A stretch of DNA of 8,425 bases from DAIRDK01 sp035403225 (GCA_035403225.1 DAONET010000055.1:1-8425), one strand, 5' to 3'. Positions 1-7,415 are shown, numbered from the stretch's first letter. Translations and numbers: made by a program. Notes: generated by a model not told the origin, from the sequence alone.

Positions 1-82
1 TCAGAAGGTCAAGCCGAACATTCTGCGATGCAATCCCTGCAAACTGAGGTGTGACACCGGAAAAGTCAGTGCCTTCACCTTT

Positions 83-289
83 TTACCCTTTCTCTTTGCT
101 CATCGACTCCATCAGAAACCAGATGCAGAGCAGGGCGGCGCCAATGAATATGAACATGTTCATCCAAAAAGGCAACACCCAGGTACCGACACTTACGGGG
201 ACACCTGTTATAAGCCGCAGCAGGTTCATCAGGGCGAGAACGCCAAAGATGATGCTGGAAGTTCTGAGGGCAACAGTTGATGATTTCAT
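83..289 (-). CDS. Small two-helix membrane protein, function unknown
   Basis: The gene encodes 68 residues with two hydrophobic stretches, at about residues 11-29 and 41-60. They are separated by a short Gly/Pro/Trp-containing linker (GVPVSVGTWVLPFW), and the C-terminus is charged (SMSKEKG). This predicts a small integral inner-membrane protein with two helices. There is no signal peptide or catalytic motif. The hydrophobic pattern and the conserved-looking linker argue for a real gene, although another frame on the same strand is also open. The ATG at 287-289 is chosen because an exact TAnnTTTG promoter-like box lies 23 bp upstream. Small proteins of this shape occur as unnamed hypotheticals in Bacteroidota, as I recall. 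The gene is divergent from the tandem uvrA and shares a 180-bp intergenic region with it. I assign no function. Confidence 0.7.
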   Translation of the reverse strand: MKSSTVALRTSSIIFGVLALMNLLRLITGVPVSVGTWVLPFWMNMFIFIGAALLCIWFLMESMSKEKG

Positions 290-311
290 ATTCCAAGGGT
301 TTTATGTTATC

Positions 312-319
312 CAAAGATA
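312..319 (-). promoter_or_regulatory. Candidate Bacteroidota -7 promoter box for the small membrane protein gene
   Basis: On the minus strand this reads TATCTTTG, an exact match to the TAnnTTTG consensus of the Bacteroidota primary sigma factor. Transcription would start around position 305, leaving a leader of roughly 16 nt before the ATG at 289. I see no good -33 TTTG at the usual spacing, so the call rests on the -7 box and its position. Confidence 0.45.
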
Positions 320-445
320 ATGCATTAGTTATGATTTTGTATGTATTATCGAAAATATTTTAACATCTACCTATCATTTTTCATAATTTGTTCTCCTTTC
401 TTTGCTCCCCGGCCTTGTCTTTCGATTGATTTTTGCCGTTTTCCG

Positions 446-453
446 TATTTTTG
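446..453 (+). promoter_or_regulatory. Candidate Bacteroidota -7 promoter box for the tandem uvrA gene
   Basis: The sequence TATTTTTG matches TAnnTTTG exactly and ends 16 bp before the ATG at 470. A transcript starting near 458-460 would have a very short leader of about 10 nt. No convincing -33 element is seen. If the box is used, it rules out the in-frame ATG at 341 as the translation start. The AT-rich context makes chance matches fairly likely. Confidence 0.3.
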
Positions 454-469
454 CAGTAAACCATTTCTT

Positions 470-3400
470 ATGCCTGATCAGGATCTGATACGTATCAACC
501 ATGCTTCGGAGAATAACCTTCGTTCCGTAAGTCTCGATATCCCCAAAAATAAGTTGGTGGTGGTCACGGGTGTCTCCGGGTCGGGGAAGTCATCATTGGT
601 GTTTGATGTGCTTTACCGGGAGGCGGAAAACTTATTTCTGGGTTCGTTTTCTTCGCATGCGTTACAGTTCATGGGGAAGCGGCGTCGTCCGGCCGTGGAG
701 CATATCACCGGACTGTCTCCGGCGGTGTCGGTAAGCCAAAAGACGATTCAGTCGAGTCCGCGTTCGACGGTAGGGACCATGACGGAGATCTACGATTACC
801 TTCGCCTGTTGTATGCCCGTCTGGGGAAGAGCGACACTCCCGGCCAGAACTTGGTGATTGACCGGAGCCTGTTTTCTTTCAACACGCCCAAAGGAGCTTG
901 TCCTGTCTGCAAAGGATATGGGGTGGAGGACCGTCTGGACCCGGAGCTTCTGGTGGCAGATGCCTCGAAGTCGATCCGTGACCGGGCCCTGGTCATCACC
1001 GCACCCAACGGTTATATTATCTATTCTCAGGTGACCATGGATGTCCTGAACCAGGTGTGCGAAGCCGAAGGGTTTTCCGTCGATATTCCCTGGAAAAACC
1101 TGACTCCGGCCCAGAAGGATATCATCCTGTACGGGAGCAATAAAATCGAGATCCCGTTCGGGAAGCATACCCTCGAGTCGCGGATGCGCTGGAGCGGAAT
1201 CACGGCGAAGCCTCGTGAGATGGGCTATTACAAGGGCATCCTCCCCATCATGGAAGGAATCCTGAAACGGGAACGGAACAAGAACATCCTCCGGTTTGTC
1301 AGGACCTGCTCCTGCAGCGCCTGCCACGGTACCCGCCTCAACCATTCGGCTCTCTCGGTGAAGATTCACGACCGAAACATCGCCTCCCTTGCAGCGCTTC
1401 AGTTGAACGAGTTGAGAGATACGCTTCTTCGGATGGAGTTTACCGGTCGTGAGAGAGAGGTGTCGGGACCCATTATCGGGCAGATTGTCCAACGTATCAA
1501 TACGCTGATAGAGTTGGGCCTCGGTTATTTGTCATGTGATCGTGATTCGGCGAGCCTTTCCGGCGGGGAGTCACAGCGTCTTCGCCTGGCAAACCAGGTA
1601 AACACGGGTCTTCAGCATGTGCTGTACCTCTTCGATGAGCCGTCTGTCGGGTTGCACCCGCGCGATACCGACCGGCTGCTGAGGATACTGGAATCGCTGC
1701 GTGATAAAGGGAATTCTGTCATCGTGGTGGAGCATGAGGAGGCGTTTCTGCGCAGGGCCGACTGGCTGATTGACATCGGTCCGGGAGCGGGGATCTATGG
1801 GGGTGAGGTGCTGCACAATATCGCAACGGAGCAGATGAGTCTTATCCCACCCGAAGGCATTGCGAAGAGCAGAACACTTTCGTTTTTCACCGGGAAAGAA
1901 AGGATAGAAATACCTTCCGTGAGAAGAGAAGGCCGGGGAGAGATCGTTATCACCGGCGCATCAGCCCATAACCTGAAAAACATTGATGTCGCCTTTAAAC
2001 TCGAAGCGTTGAATGTAGTCACCGGCGTATCGGGAGCGGGGAAGTCGTCGCTGGCGGAAGATGTGCTGGGCAACTATCTGAAGAAGATTTTAAAGGGAGA
2101 ACCTGCACCGGCGGATCATTTTATCTCCATCACCGGTGCGGAAAACGTCAAAAAGATCATCGACATCGATTCCACACCGATCGGGCGGACACCGAGGAGC
2201 AATCCGGCTACCTATACAGGGATGTTTGACGCTATCCGGGACCTTTTTGCCAGCCAGCCGCTCGCGAAGGAGAGAGGGTATTACAAAAGCCGGTTCTCGT
2301 TCAACACGGCAGGAGGACGCTGCGAAGAGTGCCAGGGAGCAGGATACCAGGAGGTGGGGATGCATTTCATGGGGAATGTTGAGATTCTCTGCGAGAAGTG
2401 CGAAGGAAAGCGATTTGACATGGAGACATTGGAGGTGATGTATCGTGGAAAGAGCATCTTTGATGTCCTCGATATGTATATCAGTGAAGCACGGGAGTTT
2501 TTTAGTGATCATGCATCTATCAGGCGTTTCCTGGATGCCATGTATGATCTGGGACTGGGATACCTGAAGATCGGGCAGCGTTCGACCACGCTGAGCGGCG
2601 GGGAGGCCCAACGCGTGAAACTCGCCACCGAACTGGCGCTTCCGCATACCTCGAAATGCCTGTACATCCTGGATGAACCCACTACCGGCCTTCACCAGGC
2701 AGACATCAGTGTATTGCTTGCTGCCTTGAATGCCCTGGTGGAACAGGGAAACACGGTGATCGTGGTGGAGCATCATACAGGCCTGATCGCTGCTGCTGAC
2801 CACGTGATCGACCTGGGACCGGAGAGCGGGATCGAAGGCGGATACGTGGTGGCGTCAGGCACGCCGGAAGAGGTGGCAACATGCGAGTCATCCTATACCG
2901 GGAAAGTCCTGAAAGAGTACCTGGGGAAGTGTGAGGCGCCAGCTGCCGGGGGTAAAGGGAACAGGGAGCAACTCAGGAGTTCTGTCTCGTTAAAGGGGGT
3001 GACCACCAACAACCTGAAAAGTATTAACGTTTCGGTGCCGCATAACCAGATCACGGTGATCACCGGGGTATCGGGCAGCGGTAAATCGTCATTAGCGTTT
3101 GACACCATATATGCAGAAGGAAGAAACCGGTATCTGGAAAGTTTTTCGACTTACGCCCGGACGCATATCGGGATGCAGGACAAGCCCGACTTTGAGGAAG
3201 TATCGGGGTTGACGCCGACGTTGGCTGTCGATCAGCGGATGAACGGGGTAAACCCGCGCTCGACGGCAGGCACCGCCACGGGGATCTATGATCTCTATCG
3301 ACTGTTGTTTTCCCGGATCGGGAAGACGCAATCACCGGCCGGCCCGGTGTTGTCGTCGCTGTTTTCTTTCAACCACCAGCATGGCGCTTGCCCTGTCTGT

Positions 3401-5401
3401 GACGGGTTGGGAGAGATCACGGTCGGGGATCCGGACCTGCTGGTGACCGATCCGGAGAAATCGTTACTTGACGGGGCCATGGACGGTACAAAAACCGGAA
3501 AATTTTACGGTGATCCATACGGGCAGTATACTTCCACCCTGAAAGCTGTCGGGAATGCCCGTGGTGTTGATTTTTCGCTTCCGTGGAAAGATCTCCCGTT
3601 GCCGGCGAGGGACCTGGCGATGAACGGGGCCGGTGAGGAGATCTTCGATGTGACTTGGGAATACCGGCGCGGCAATCGTGAAGGGACGTACCACTTTAAC
3701 GGACGATGGATCGGGCTGGTGGCGCTGGTCAATGAAGAATATACACGCAAACATGCCGATCATCGGGGAGAGGAGATGATGGCAGTGATGAAACAAGAGG
3801 TCTGTCCGGCCTGTTACGGCGCCCGGCTCTGTAACGAGGCGTTGTCGTACACGATTGAAGGAAAGAACATCGCACAAGTCTCGGCGCTCACCGTGGCACA
3901 GTCGATCCGGTTCTTCAGCGATCCGGGCTTCCTGGCGGGGGATGAGGAATCGAAGGCCATTTCCTCGCAATTGGTTCATGAGATTTTACAACGTTTTGGT
4001 TTCCTGGATAATATAGGGTTATCGTATCTTCCTCTTGACCGGAACACAGCCACCTTGTCGGGAGGAGAAGCACAGCGGATCAGGTTGGGCGGGCAGCTGG
4101 GATCGGGGCTCACCGGAATCACTTACGTGCTGGATGAACCCACGCTGGGCTTGCACCCTGCCGATGTCGGGCGGTTGATGCAAATGATTGTCCGGCTGAA
4201 AGAGCAGCACAATACCGTGGTGATCGTTGAACATGACCGTGATGTGATTCGGTCGGCCGATCGCGTGATTGACATGGGACCTGGAGCCGGAAAGTCGGGA
4301 GGAACTATTCTGGCTGAAGGAACTCCGGAGGAGATCATCCGGAATCCCTCCTCGGTCACCGGTGTGTTTCTCGGCGCACGGTTGTTCCCTTCCGACCATA
4401 AACACAACATCCTTTCCCCCGGTATCGAGATCCGGGGAGCGAATGTCCACAACCTGCGGGATATCGATGTTTCGATCCCCTCCGGTGGCATCATCCTGAT
4501 AACGGGGGTCTCGGGAAGTGGCAAGTCGAGCCTGGTCTTCGACGTCATCCGCGAGTCGTGGAAAAAGTCAAAACCCTGTGGGTGCACAGCCATCACGGGT
4601 CTGGACCGGTTTGACAACCTGGTGGCCGTAACTCCGCGGTCGGTGTTCTCGGGTTCCACGGGTACACCGGCGACCTATAGCGGCATCTTCGACAAGATAC
4701 GCGACCTCTTTGCGAAGACAGAAGAGGCGCGCAGCAGGGGGTTGGCACGGAATCAATTTTCGTTCCTCAACAAGGAGGGGCGGTGTCCGTATTGCCAGGG
4801 CAGCGGGAAGATCAGGGTGGCCATGGATTTCCTGTCGGATGTATGGACGATCTGCGAGGAATGTCATGGCCAGCGGTACATCCCGGATGTTCTGGCATGC
4901 CGTTATAACGGGAAAAACATCGCGGAGGTGCTGGGCATGCCGGTGGCGGAAGCAGCTGTTTTCTTCCGCGACCAGAAAGCCATTGCAGGCTCGCTGGCGA
5001 TGCTGGAGGAAGTAGGGTTGGGGTATTTGCAACTCGGGCAGTCCCTTGATACACTGTCAGGAGGCGAAAGCCAGCGTTTGATGCTGGCCACCGAGTTGAT
5101 CAGGCCGGTAAAGGGAAAGAATCTGTATCTTTTTGAAGAGCCATCGACAGGCTTGCATTTCCTTGATATCCGGCACCTGAATGACCTCTTTGCGAAACTG
5201 GCCGGTCAGGGACATACCTTGCTGATTATTGAGCATGATCCTGAGATTATTCAGTACGCCGATCACCTCCTCGATCTGGGTCCGGGAGGAGGAGACCGGG
5301 GAGGACAAATAGTGGCGGAAGGGACATTGCAAGAGGTGATGAAGAACGCCGGATCGGTAACGGGGAAGGCGTTGAGCGACTATTTCCTAATTAGTGACTG
5401 A
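470..5401 (+). CDS. uvrA: Tandem (class III-like) UvrA: four ABC ATPase modules, no UvrB-binding domain
   Basis: This encodes a 1643-residue cytosolic DNA-binding ATPase built from two head-to-tail UvrA-like halves (about 1-820 and 843-1643). The linker between them is rich in Gly, Ala and charged residues. Walker A motifs (GVSG[SA]GKSS) start at residues 34, 519, 866 and 1346. LSGGE signatures are at 363, 708, 1196 and 1529. Walker B motifs are at 385 (LYLFDEP), 731 (LYILDEP), 1218 (TYVLDEP) and 1552 (LYLFEEP). H-loop histidines are 422, 768, 1255 and 1589. CxxC pairs flank the retained insertion domains (144/147 with 282/285; 974/977 with 1112/1115) and form the UvrA zinc fingers of modules 2 and 4 (618/621 with 641/644; 1439/1442 with 1462/1465). 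In both halves the sequence passes directly from LLYARLG or LLFSRIG to LFSFN, so the roughly 130-residue UvrB-binding domain and its CxxC are absent. Canonical UvrA is about 940 residues with two modules. UvrA-like proteins without the UvrB-binding domain (UvrA2, DrrC, Ecm16) are linked to DNA-damage or intercalating-drug tolerance. Start 470 is chosen because homology begins just after it. No uvrB or uvrC is adjacent. Confidence 0.95.
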   Translation: MPDQDLIRINHASENNLRSVSLDIPKNKLVVVTGVSGSGKSSLVFDVLYREAENLFLGSFSSHALQFMGKRRRPAVEHITGLSPAVSVSQKTIQSSPRSTVGTMTEIYDYLRLLYARLGKSDTPGQNLVIDRSLFSFNTPKGACPVCKGYGVEDRLDPELLVADASKSIRDRALVITAPNGYIIYSQVTMDVLNQVCEAEGFSVDIPWKNLTPAQKDIILYGSNKIEIPFGKHTLESRMRWSGITAKPREMGYYKGILPIMEGILKRERNKNILRFVRTCSCSACHGTRLNHSALSVKIHDRNIASLAALQLNELRDTLLRMEFTGREREVSGPIIGQIVQRINTLIELGLGYLSCDRDSASLSGGESQRLRLANQVNTGLQHVLYLFDEPSVGLHPRDTDRLLRILESLRDKGNSVIVVEHEEAFLRRADWLIDIGPGAGIYGGEVLHNIATEQMSLIPPEGIAKSRTLSFFTGKERIEIPSVRREGRGEIVITGASAHNLKNIDVAFKLEALNVVTGVSGAGKSSLAEDVLGNYLKKILKGEPAPADHFISITGAENVKKIIDIDSTPIGRTPRSNPATYTGMFDAIRDLFASQPLAKERGYYKSRFSFNTAGGRCEECQGAGYQEVGMHFMGNVEILCEKCEGKRFDMETLEVMYRGKSIFDVLDMYISEAREFFSDHASIRRFLDAMYDLGLGYLKIGQRSTTLSGGEAQRVKLATELALPHTSKCLYILDEPTTGLHQADISVLLAALNALVEQGNTVIVVEHHTGLIAAADHVIDLGPESGIEGGYVVASGTPEEVATCESSYTGKVLKEYLGKCEAPAAGGKGNREQLRSSVSLKGVTTNNLKSINVSVPHNQITVITGVSGSGKSSLAFDTIYAEGRNRYLESFSTYARTHIGMQDKPDFEEVSGLTPTLAVDQRMNGVNPRSTAGTATGIYDLYRLLFSRIGKTQSPAGPVLSSLFSFNHQHGACPVCDGLGEITVGDPDLLVTDPEKSLLDGAMDGTKTGKFYGDPYGQYTSTLKAVGNARGVDFSLPWKDLPLPARDLAMNGAGEEIFDVTWEYRRGNREGTYHFNGRWIGLVALVNEEYTRKHADHRGEEMMAVMKQEVCPACYGARLCNEALSYTIEGKNIAQVSALTVAQSIRFFSDPGFLAGDEESKAISSQLVHEILQRFGFLDNIGLSYLPLDRNTATLSGGEAQRIRLGGQLGSGLTGITYVLDEPTLGLHPADVGRLMQMIVRLKEQHNTVVIVEHDRDVIRSADRVIDMGPGAGKSGGTILAEGTPEEIIRNPSSVTGVFLGARLFPSDHKHNILSPGIEIRGANVHNLRDIDVSIPSGGIILITGVSGSGKSSLVFDVIRESWKKSKPCGCTAITGLDRFDNLVAVTPRSVFSGSTGTPATYSGIFDKIRDLFAKTEEARSRGLARNQFSFLNKEGRCPYCQGSGKIRVAMDFLSDVWTICEECHGQRYIPDVLACRYNGKNIAEVLGMPVAEAAVFFRDQKAIAGSLAMLEEVGLGYLQLGQSLDTLSGGESQRLMLATELIRPVKGKNLYLFEEPSTGLHFLDIRHLNDLFAKLAGQGHTLLIIEHDPEIIQYADHLLDLGPGGGDRGGQIVAEGTLQEVMKNAGSVTGKALSDYFLISD

Positions 5402-6637
5402 CTCAAACCCGGTTCCGAAGCCCCAGTTGATGCCGAATAGGGAAATGAGGTTGTGCTGATCCCCGAAATTCTTCCCCAAAGAGCCGGTCAGATAGAGCGA
5501 TTCAAAGATTTTATACTTCGCCACCCCGCAGGCCCGGAAGGTGTCTTCACCCGGGTCATCGAGGTTGGCCCGGTAGATGTACTCGGCAGAAAGGGAGAAG
5601 GACCCGATCTCTGCCTCGGCTTTGCCACCTGCATCGAAGACACGCTGTCTGTCGGCGGAGTAAATCTCTTCAAGGGTTCGTCCCGTGAGATATCTTCCTA
5701 CTGCGTAAAGGTTGAAATAGTTGGTTTTTGACGAGGCGTCCCTGTGATGAAGAGGCACTGACAGGTTCAGCGACAACCAGGCGCCGAAGCGGTCGAAATA
5801 GTTGTCATCGAAGCGGCTGTTTTCGAAAGCCCAGTTCAGGGCCATGGCTCCGTCGACGGCAAATAAAGGTTTCCGGGCCAGGATCTCTTTCAGCTTATTC
5901 TCGACGGCGACCGTTTTGGGATCCTGTGAGCTGCTGTTTACCAACCCGAGGTATTCTGCACGAAGCTCTTTCATCCTGGTTTCACACTCCTGTTTGTTTT
6001 TTTCCAGGATGATTCGTACAGAATCAGGAGGTGAAGAATTCAGCGCTGTTTGGATTTTCTGAAGTTTAGCTTTTTGCATAACGATTTTTGCGTCGGTCAT
6101 TACCAGTTGCAGGTTCACGTTCACCACCAGATCTGAGAGCGAGTCATGATAATGAACGATGTCCCGGAGGTCAGCGTCAGAGATGATTTTCACCAGGGTG
6201 CTTCTTACCCCGATAGAGATATTGGAGGTTTTCCGGAACACGGTATCGATGGCAGTCTCGTTCCTGACCGAGGCGAGCGAAATGGCAGTCATCCTGAGTC
6301 CGGCAAAAGGCATTCTCTTTATTCCGGTTCGGTCGATCCCGTAATATTTATAGGCCGTGAAACGGGGATGTTTCACAAACCAAAAGGGAGTGAATTCCAC
6401 TCCATAGTTTTCCGGGATACCATTGTTTTCGCTGACGGAATTCAGGATGCTGGCCGAAAAGGCTTTGGCGGTGGCGGGCTTTTCGATGGAAGTGGGTGCA
6501 ACATCCATCAGGATGAAAGCCGGAGAGGAGGGGACCTGCAGGTTTTTCAGGCCGATGGTTGACGGTAAGGTTTGGGCATAAGAGCCTGCGCCCAGAGCCA
6601 TCAGGATCGGAAAAGTGATGTTGGCGATCGTCTTCAT
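5387..6637 (-). CDS. Exported, probable outer-membrane beta-barrel protein, unknown function
   Basis: The protein has 416 residues. Residues 1-21 form a signal peptide with a likely SYA|Q cleavage site. The mature N-terminal part carries a Pro-rich segment (PSSPAFILMDVAPTSIEKP, about 36-54) followed by NYGVEFTPFWF near 77-87. A polar, helical, probably coiled-coil stretch at about 183-255 is rich in Lys, Glu and Gln. The C-terminal 150 residues show alternating polar/aromatic beta-strand patterns (for example FGAWLSLNLSVPL, FSLSAEYIYRA, LYLTGSLGKNF and ISLFGINWGFGTGF). This fits a beta-barrel, although the last residue is Asn rather than Phe. I recall similar N-terminal segments in unnamed Bacteroidota proteins but cannot assign a function. 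The ATG follows the stop of the upstream 132-codon gene after one base, so translation is probably coupled. The last 15 bp overlap the convergent uvrA end, and no terminator is visible. Confidence 0.85.
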   Translation of the reverse strand: MKTIANITFPILMALGAGSYAQTLPSTIGLKNLQVPSSPAFILMDVAPTSIEKPATAKAFSASILNSVSENNGIPENYGVEFTPFWFVKHPRFTAYKYYGIDRTGIKRMPFAGLRMTAISLASVRNETAIDTVFRKTSNISIGVRSTLVKIISDADLRDIVHYHDSLSDLVVNVNLQLVMTDAKIVMQKAKLQKIQTALNSSPPDSVRIILEKNKQECETRMKELRAEYLGLVNSSSQDPKTVAVENKLKEILARKPLFAVDGAMALNWAFENSRFDDNYFDRFGAWLSLNLSVPLHHRDASSKTNYFNLYAVGRYLTGRTLEEIYSADRQRVFDAGGKAEAEIGSFSLSAEYIYRANLDDPGEDTFRACGVAKYKIFESLYLTGSLGKNFGDQHNLISLFGINWGFGTGFESVTN

Positions 6638-6638
6638 G

Positions 6639-7037
6639 TCAGAGGAAGATAAAATGTTTCTTCAAGGCAACTATTTTTCCGTTGTCACTAACGACCTGGT
6701 CATCTTTTTCAGGCTCGAAAGTCATGGTACCGCCGGTTCCTCCCGAAAGAATGTACTTCACCACGGTAGTATGGATAGCCGAAGGCCAGTCCGATTCGGG
6801 AAGGGCTCCGAAGTCGATGGTTGTGTGGATGTTCAGCATTTTCTTTCTGACGTCTTCTGCCTTTCCGACAAGGCTTTCCGGGATGGAGCCATTATCATGG
6901 CCTGAAGTGGGAATGTGGATGGGATCACTATCAAAATCGATCAGAAATAATGCTGATGCCGCCGTGCCGGCTGTTCCTACATTGACTGAAACACGGATTT
7001 CATGGGGACCGATGCCGACCAGATATTCCTTTGTCAT
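6639..7037 (-). CDS. 132-residue cytosolic protein of unknown function, first gene of a two-gene operon
   Basis: The ATG at 7035-7037 gives 132 residues beginning MTKEYLVGIG. An in-frame ATG at 7064 would add nine residues (MVIHQTLRA) that look like leader translation, so I prefer the shorter form. There is no signal peptide or membrane helix. The sequence is beta-rich: EIRVSVNV at 13-20, ALFLIDFD at 29-36, VVKYILSGG at 92-100, and IVALKKHFIF near the end. It has several Gly/Thr-rich turns (GTAGTAAS, SGGTGGTMTF), which suggests a compact beta-sandwich. No catalytic motif is recognised. Its TGA is separated by a single base from the ATG of the exported 416-residue protein, so the two are almost certainly cotranscribed. 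It may act with or on the envelope protein, but that is inference only. Confidence 0.75.
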   Translation of the reverse strand: MTKEYLVGIGPHEIRVSVNVGTAGTAASALFLIDFDSDPIHIPTSGHDNGSIPESLVGKAEDVRKKMLNIHTTIDFGALPESDWPSAIHTTVVKYILSGGTGGTMTFEPEKDDQVVSDNGKIVALKKHFIFL

Positions 7038-7095
7038 GGCGCGTAACGTTTGATGAATAACCAATCATGATGCCGGAAGTATCGCCGAGTTCATT

Positions 7096-7124
7096 TTTGC
7101 GGAGATCGATGCATGTACCGCAAA
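7096..7124. repeat. Perfect 7-bp inverted repeat (TTTGCGG / CCGCAAA)
   Basis: Arms at 7096-7102 and 7118-7124 are exact reverse complements, separated by 15 bases that contain the palindromes ATCGAT and ATGCAT. It lies about 60 bp upstream of the start of the 132-residue protein gene. It could be an operator for a dimeric regulator or, if transcription starts near 7140, a hairpin in the mRNA leader. There is no trailing T-run on either strand, so it does not look like an intrinsic terminator. Confidence 0.5.
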
Positions 7125-7254
7125 CCGAAAGATGAGACGAAAGTTACAAAATAAAAATATTCGGAATTACCAAAGAGGATAAAAAATATTTTGTAAACGA
7201 TTAAAAATCAGGAAACAGCTGAGAAAAAATAGCTTTACTCATGTTTTTTATATC

Positions 7255-7289
7255 CTCTGACTGGCACTCTACTTGCAAGCAAGTCAGGG
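7255..7289 (+). repeat. Overlapping, mutually exclusive inverted repeats
   Basis: An outer pair, CTGACT (7257-7262) and AGTCAG (7282-7287), extends by one G-U and one C-G pair to 7255/7289 and encloses a 19-base loop. An inner pair, ACTTGC (7271-7276) and GCAAGT (7279-7284), shares bases 7282-7284 with the outer right arm. Only one pairing can form fully at a time. If the downstream secreted protein gene is transcribed from a start near 7240, this lies in its roughly 200-nt leader. The arms are short enough that chance remains possible. Confidence 0.35.
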
Positions 7290-7380
7290 AGCAGGATGCT
7301 GAACGCAGGGTACAAGAGACAGTGCAAGCCGGATGGATCGTTTCTTACAATTTCCCGTTAGATATGAAAAATACATTGGA

Positions 7381-7415
7381 TTTTGATGAGCTTAATAACA
7401 AAATGGATATCTTCG
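7381..7415 (+). promoter_or_regulatory. Candidate promoter of the secreted beta-propeller protein gene
   Basis: TATCTTCG at 7408-7415 differs at one position from TAnnTTTG, and a TTTG-containing -33-like element (7382-7385) lies 22 bp upstream, one more than the usual maximum of 21. Transcription would begin near 7421, giving a leader of roughly 20 nt before the ATG at 7440. This is a weak but positionally sensible candidate. Confidence 0.3.

Noticed and set aside
50..60. GGTG-TGA-CACC mini-hairpin near the end of the small membrane protein gene as a terminator
   Set aside because: It has only four base pairs and no T-run on either strand.
1..82. Edge coding: a plus-strand frame open from the left edge to a TGA at 52-54 (…SLQTEV), and a minus-strand frame that continues in phase after the small protein's TAA to the left edge (…FSGVTPQFAGIASQN…)
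   Set aside because: Both are too short to judge. The minus-strand one has no ATG, GTG or TTG start after the TAA, so it would need readthrough. The plus-strand one may be a true gene tail, but 17 codons give no evidence.
341..469. In-frame N-terminal extension of uvrA from an ATG at 341 (43 extra codons, hydrophobic, superficially like a signal peptide)
   Set aside because: UvrA homology starts right after the ATG at 470. The hydrophobic look is what AT-rich intergenic DNA gives when translated, and a cytosolic DNA-repair ATPase should not carry a signal peptide. A promoter-like box at 446-453 also lies inside this stretch.
662..1492. 276-codon open frame on the minus strand inside uvrA
   Set aside because: It lies wholly antisense to strongly conserved UvrA motifs, has low-complexity Arg/His-rich content and no recognisable domain. 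It is a shadow caused by GC-rich codon bias, as are the other long antisense frames such as 2090-2803 and 3464-3979.
5996..6003. Homopolymer run of seven A/T as evidence of a frameshifted pseudogene
   Set aside because: The 416-codon frame is continuous through the run, with plausible barrel sequence on the far side, so the gene is intact.
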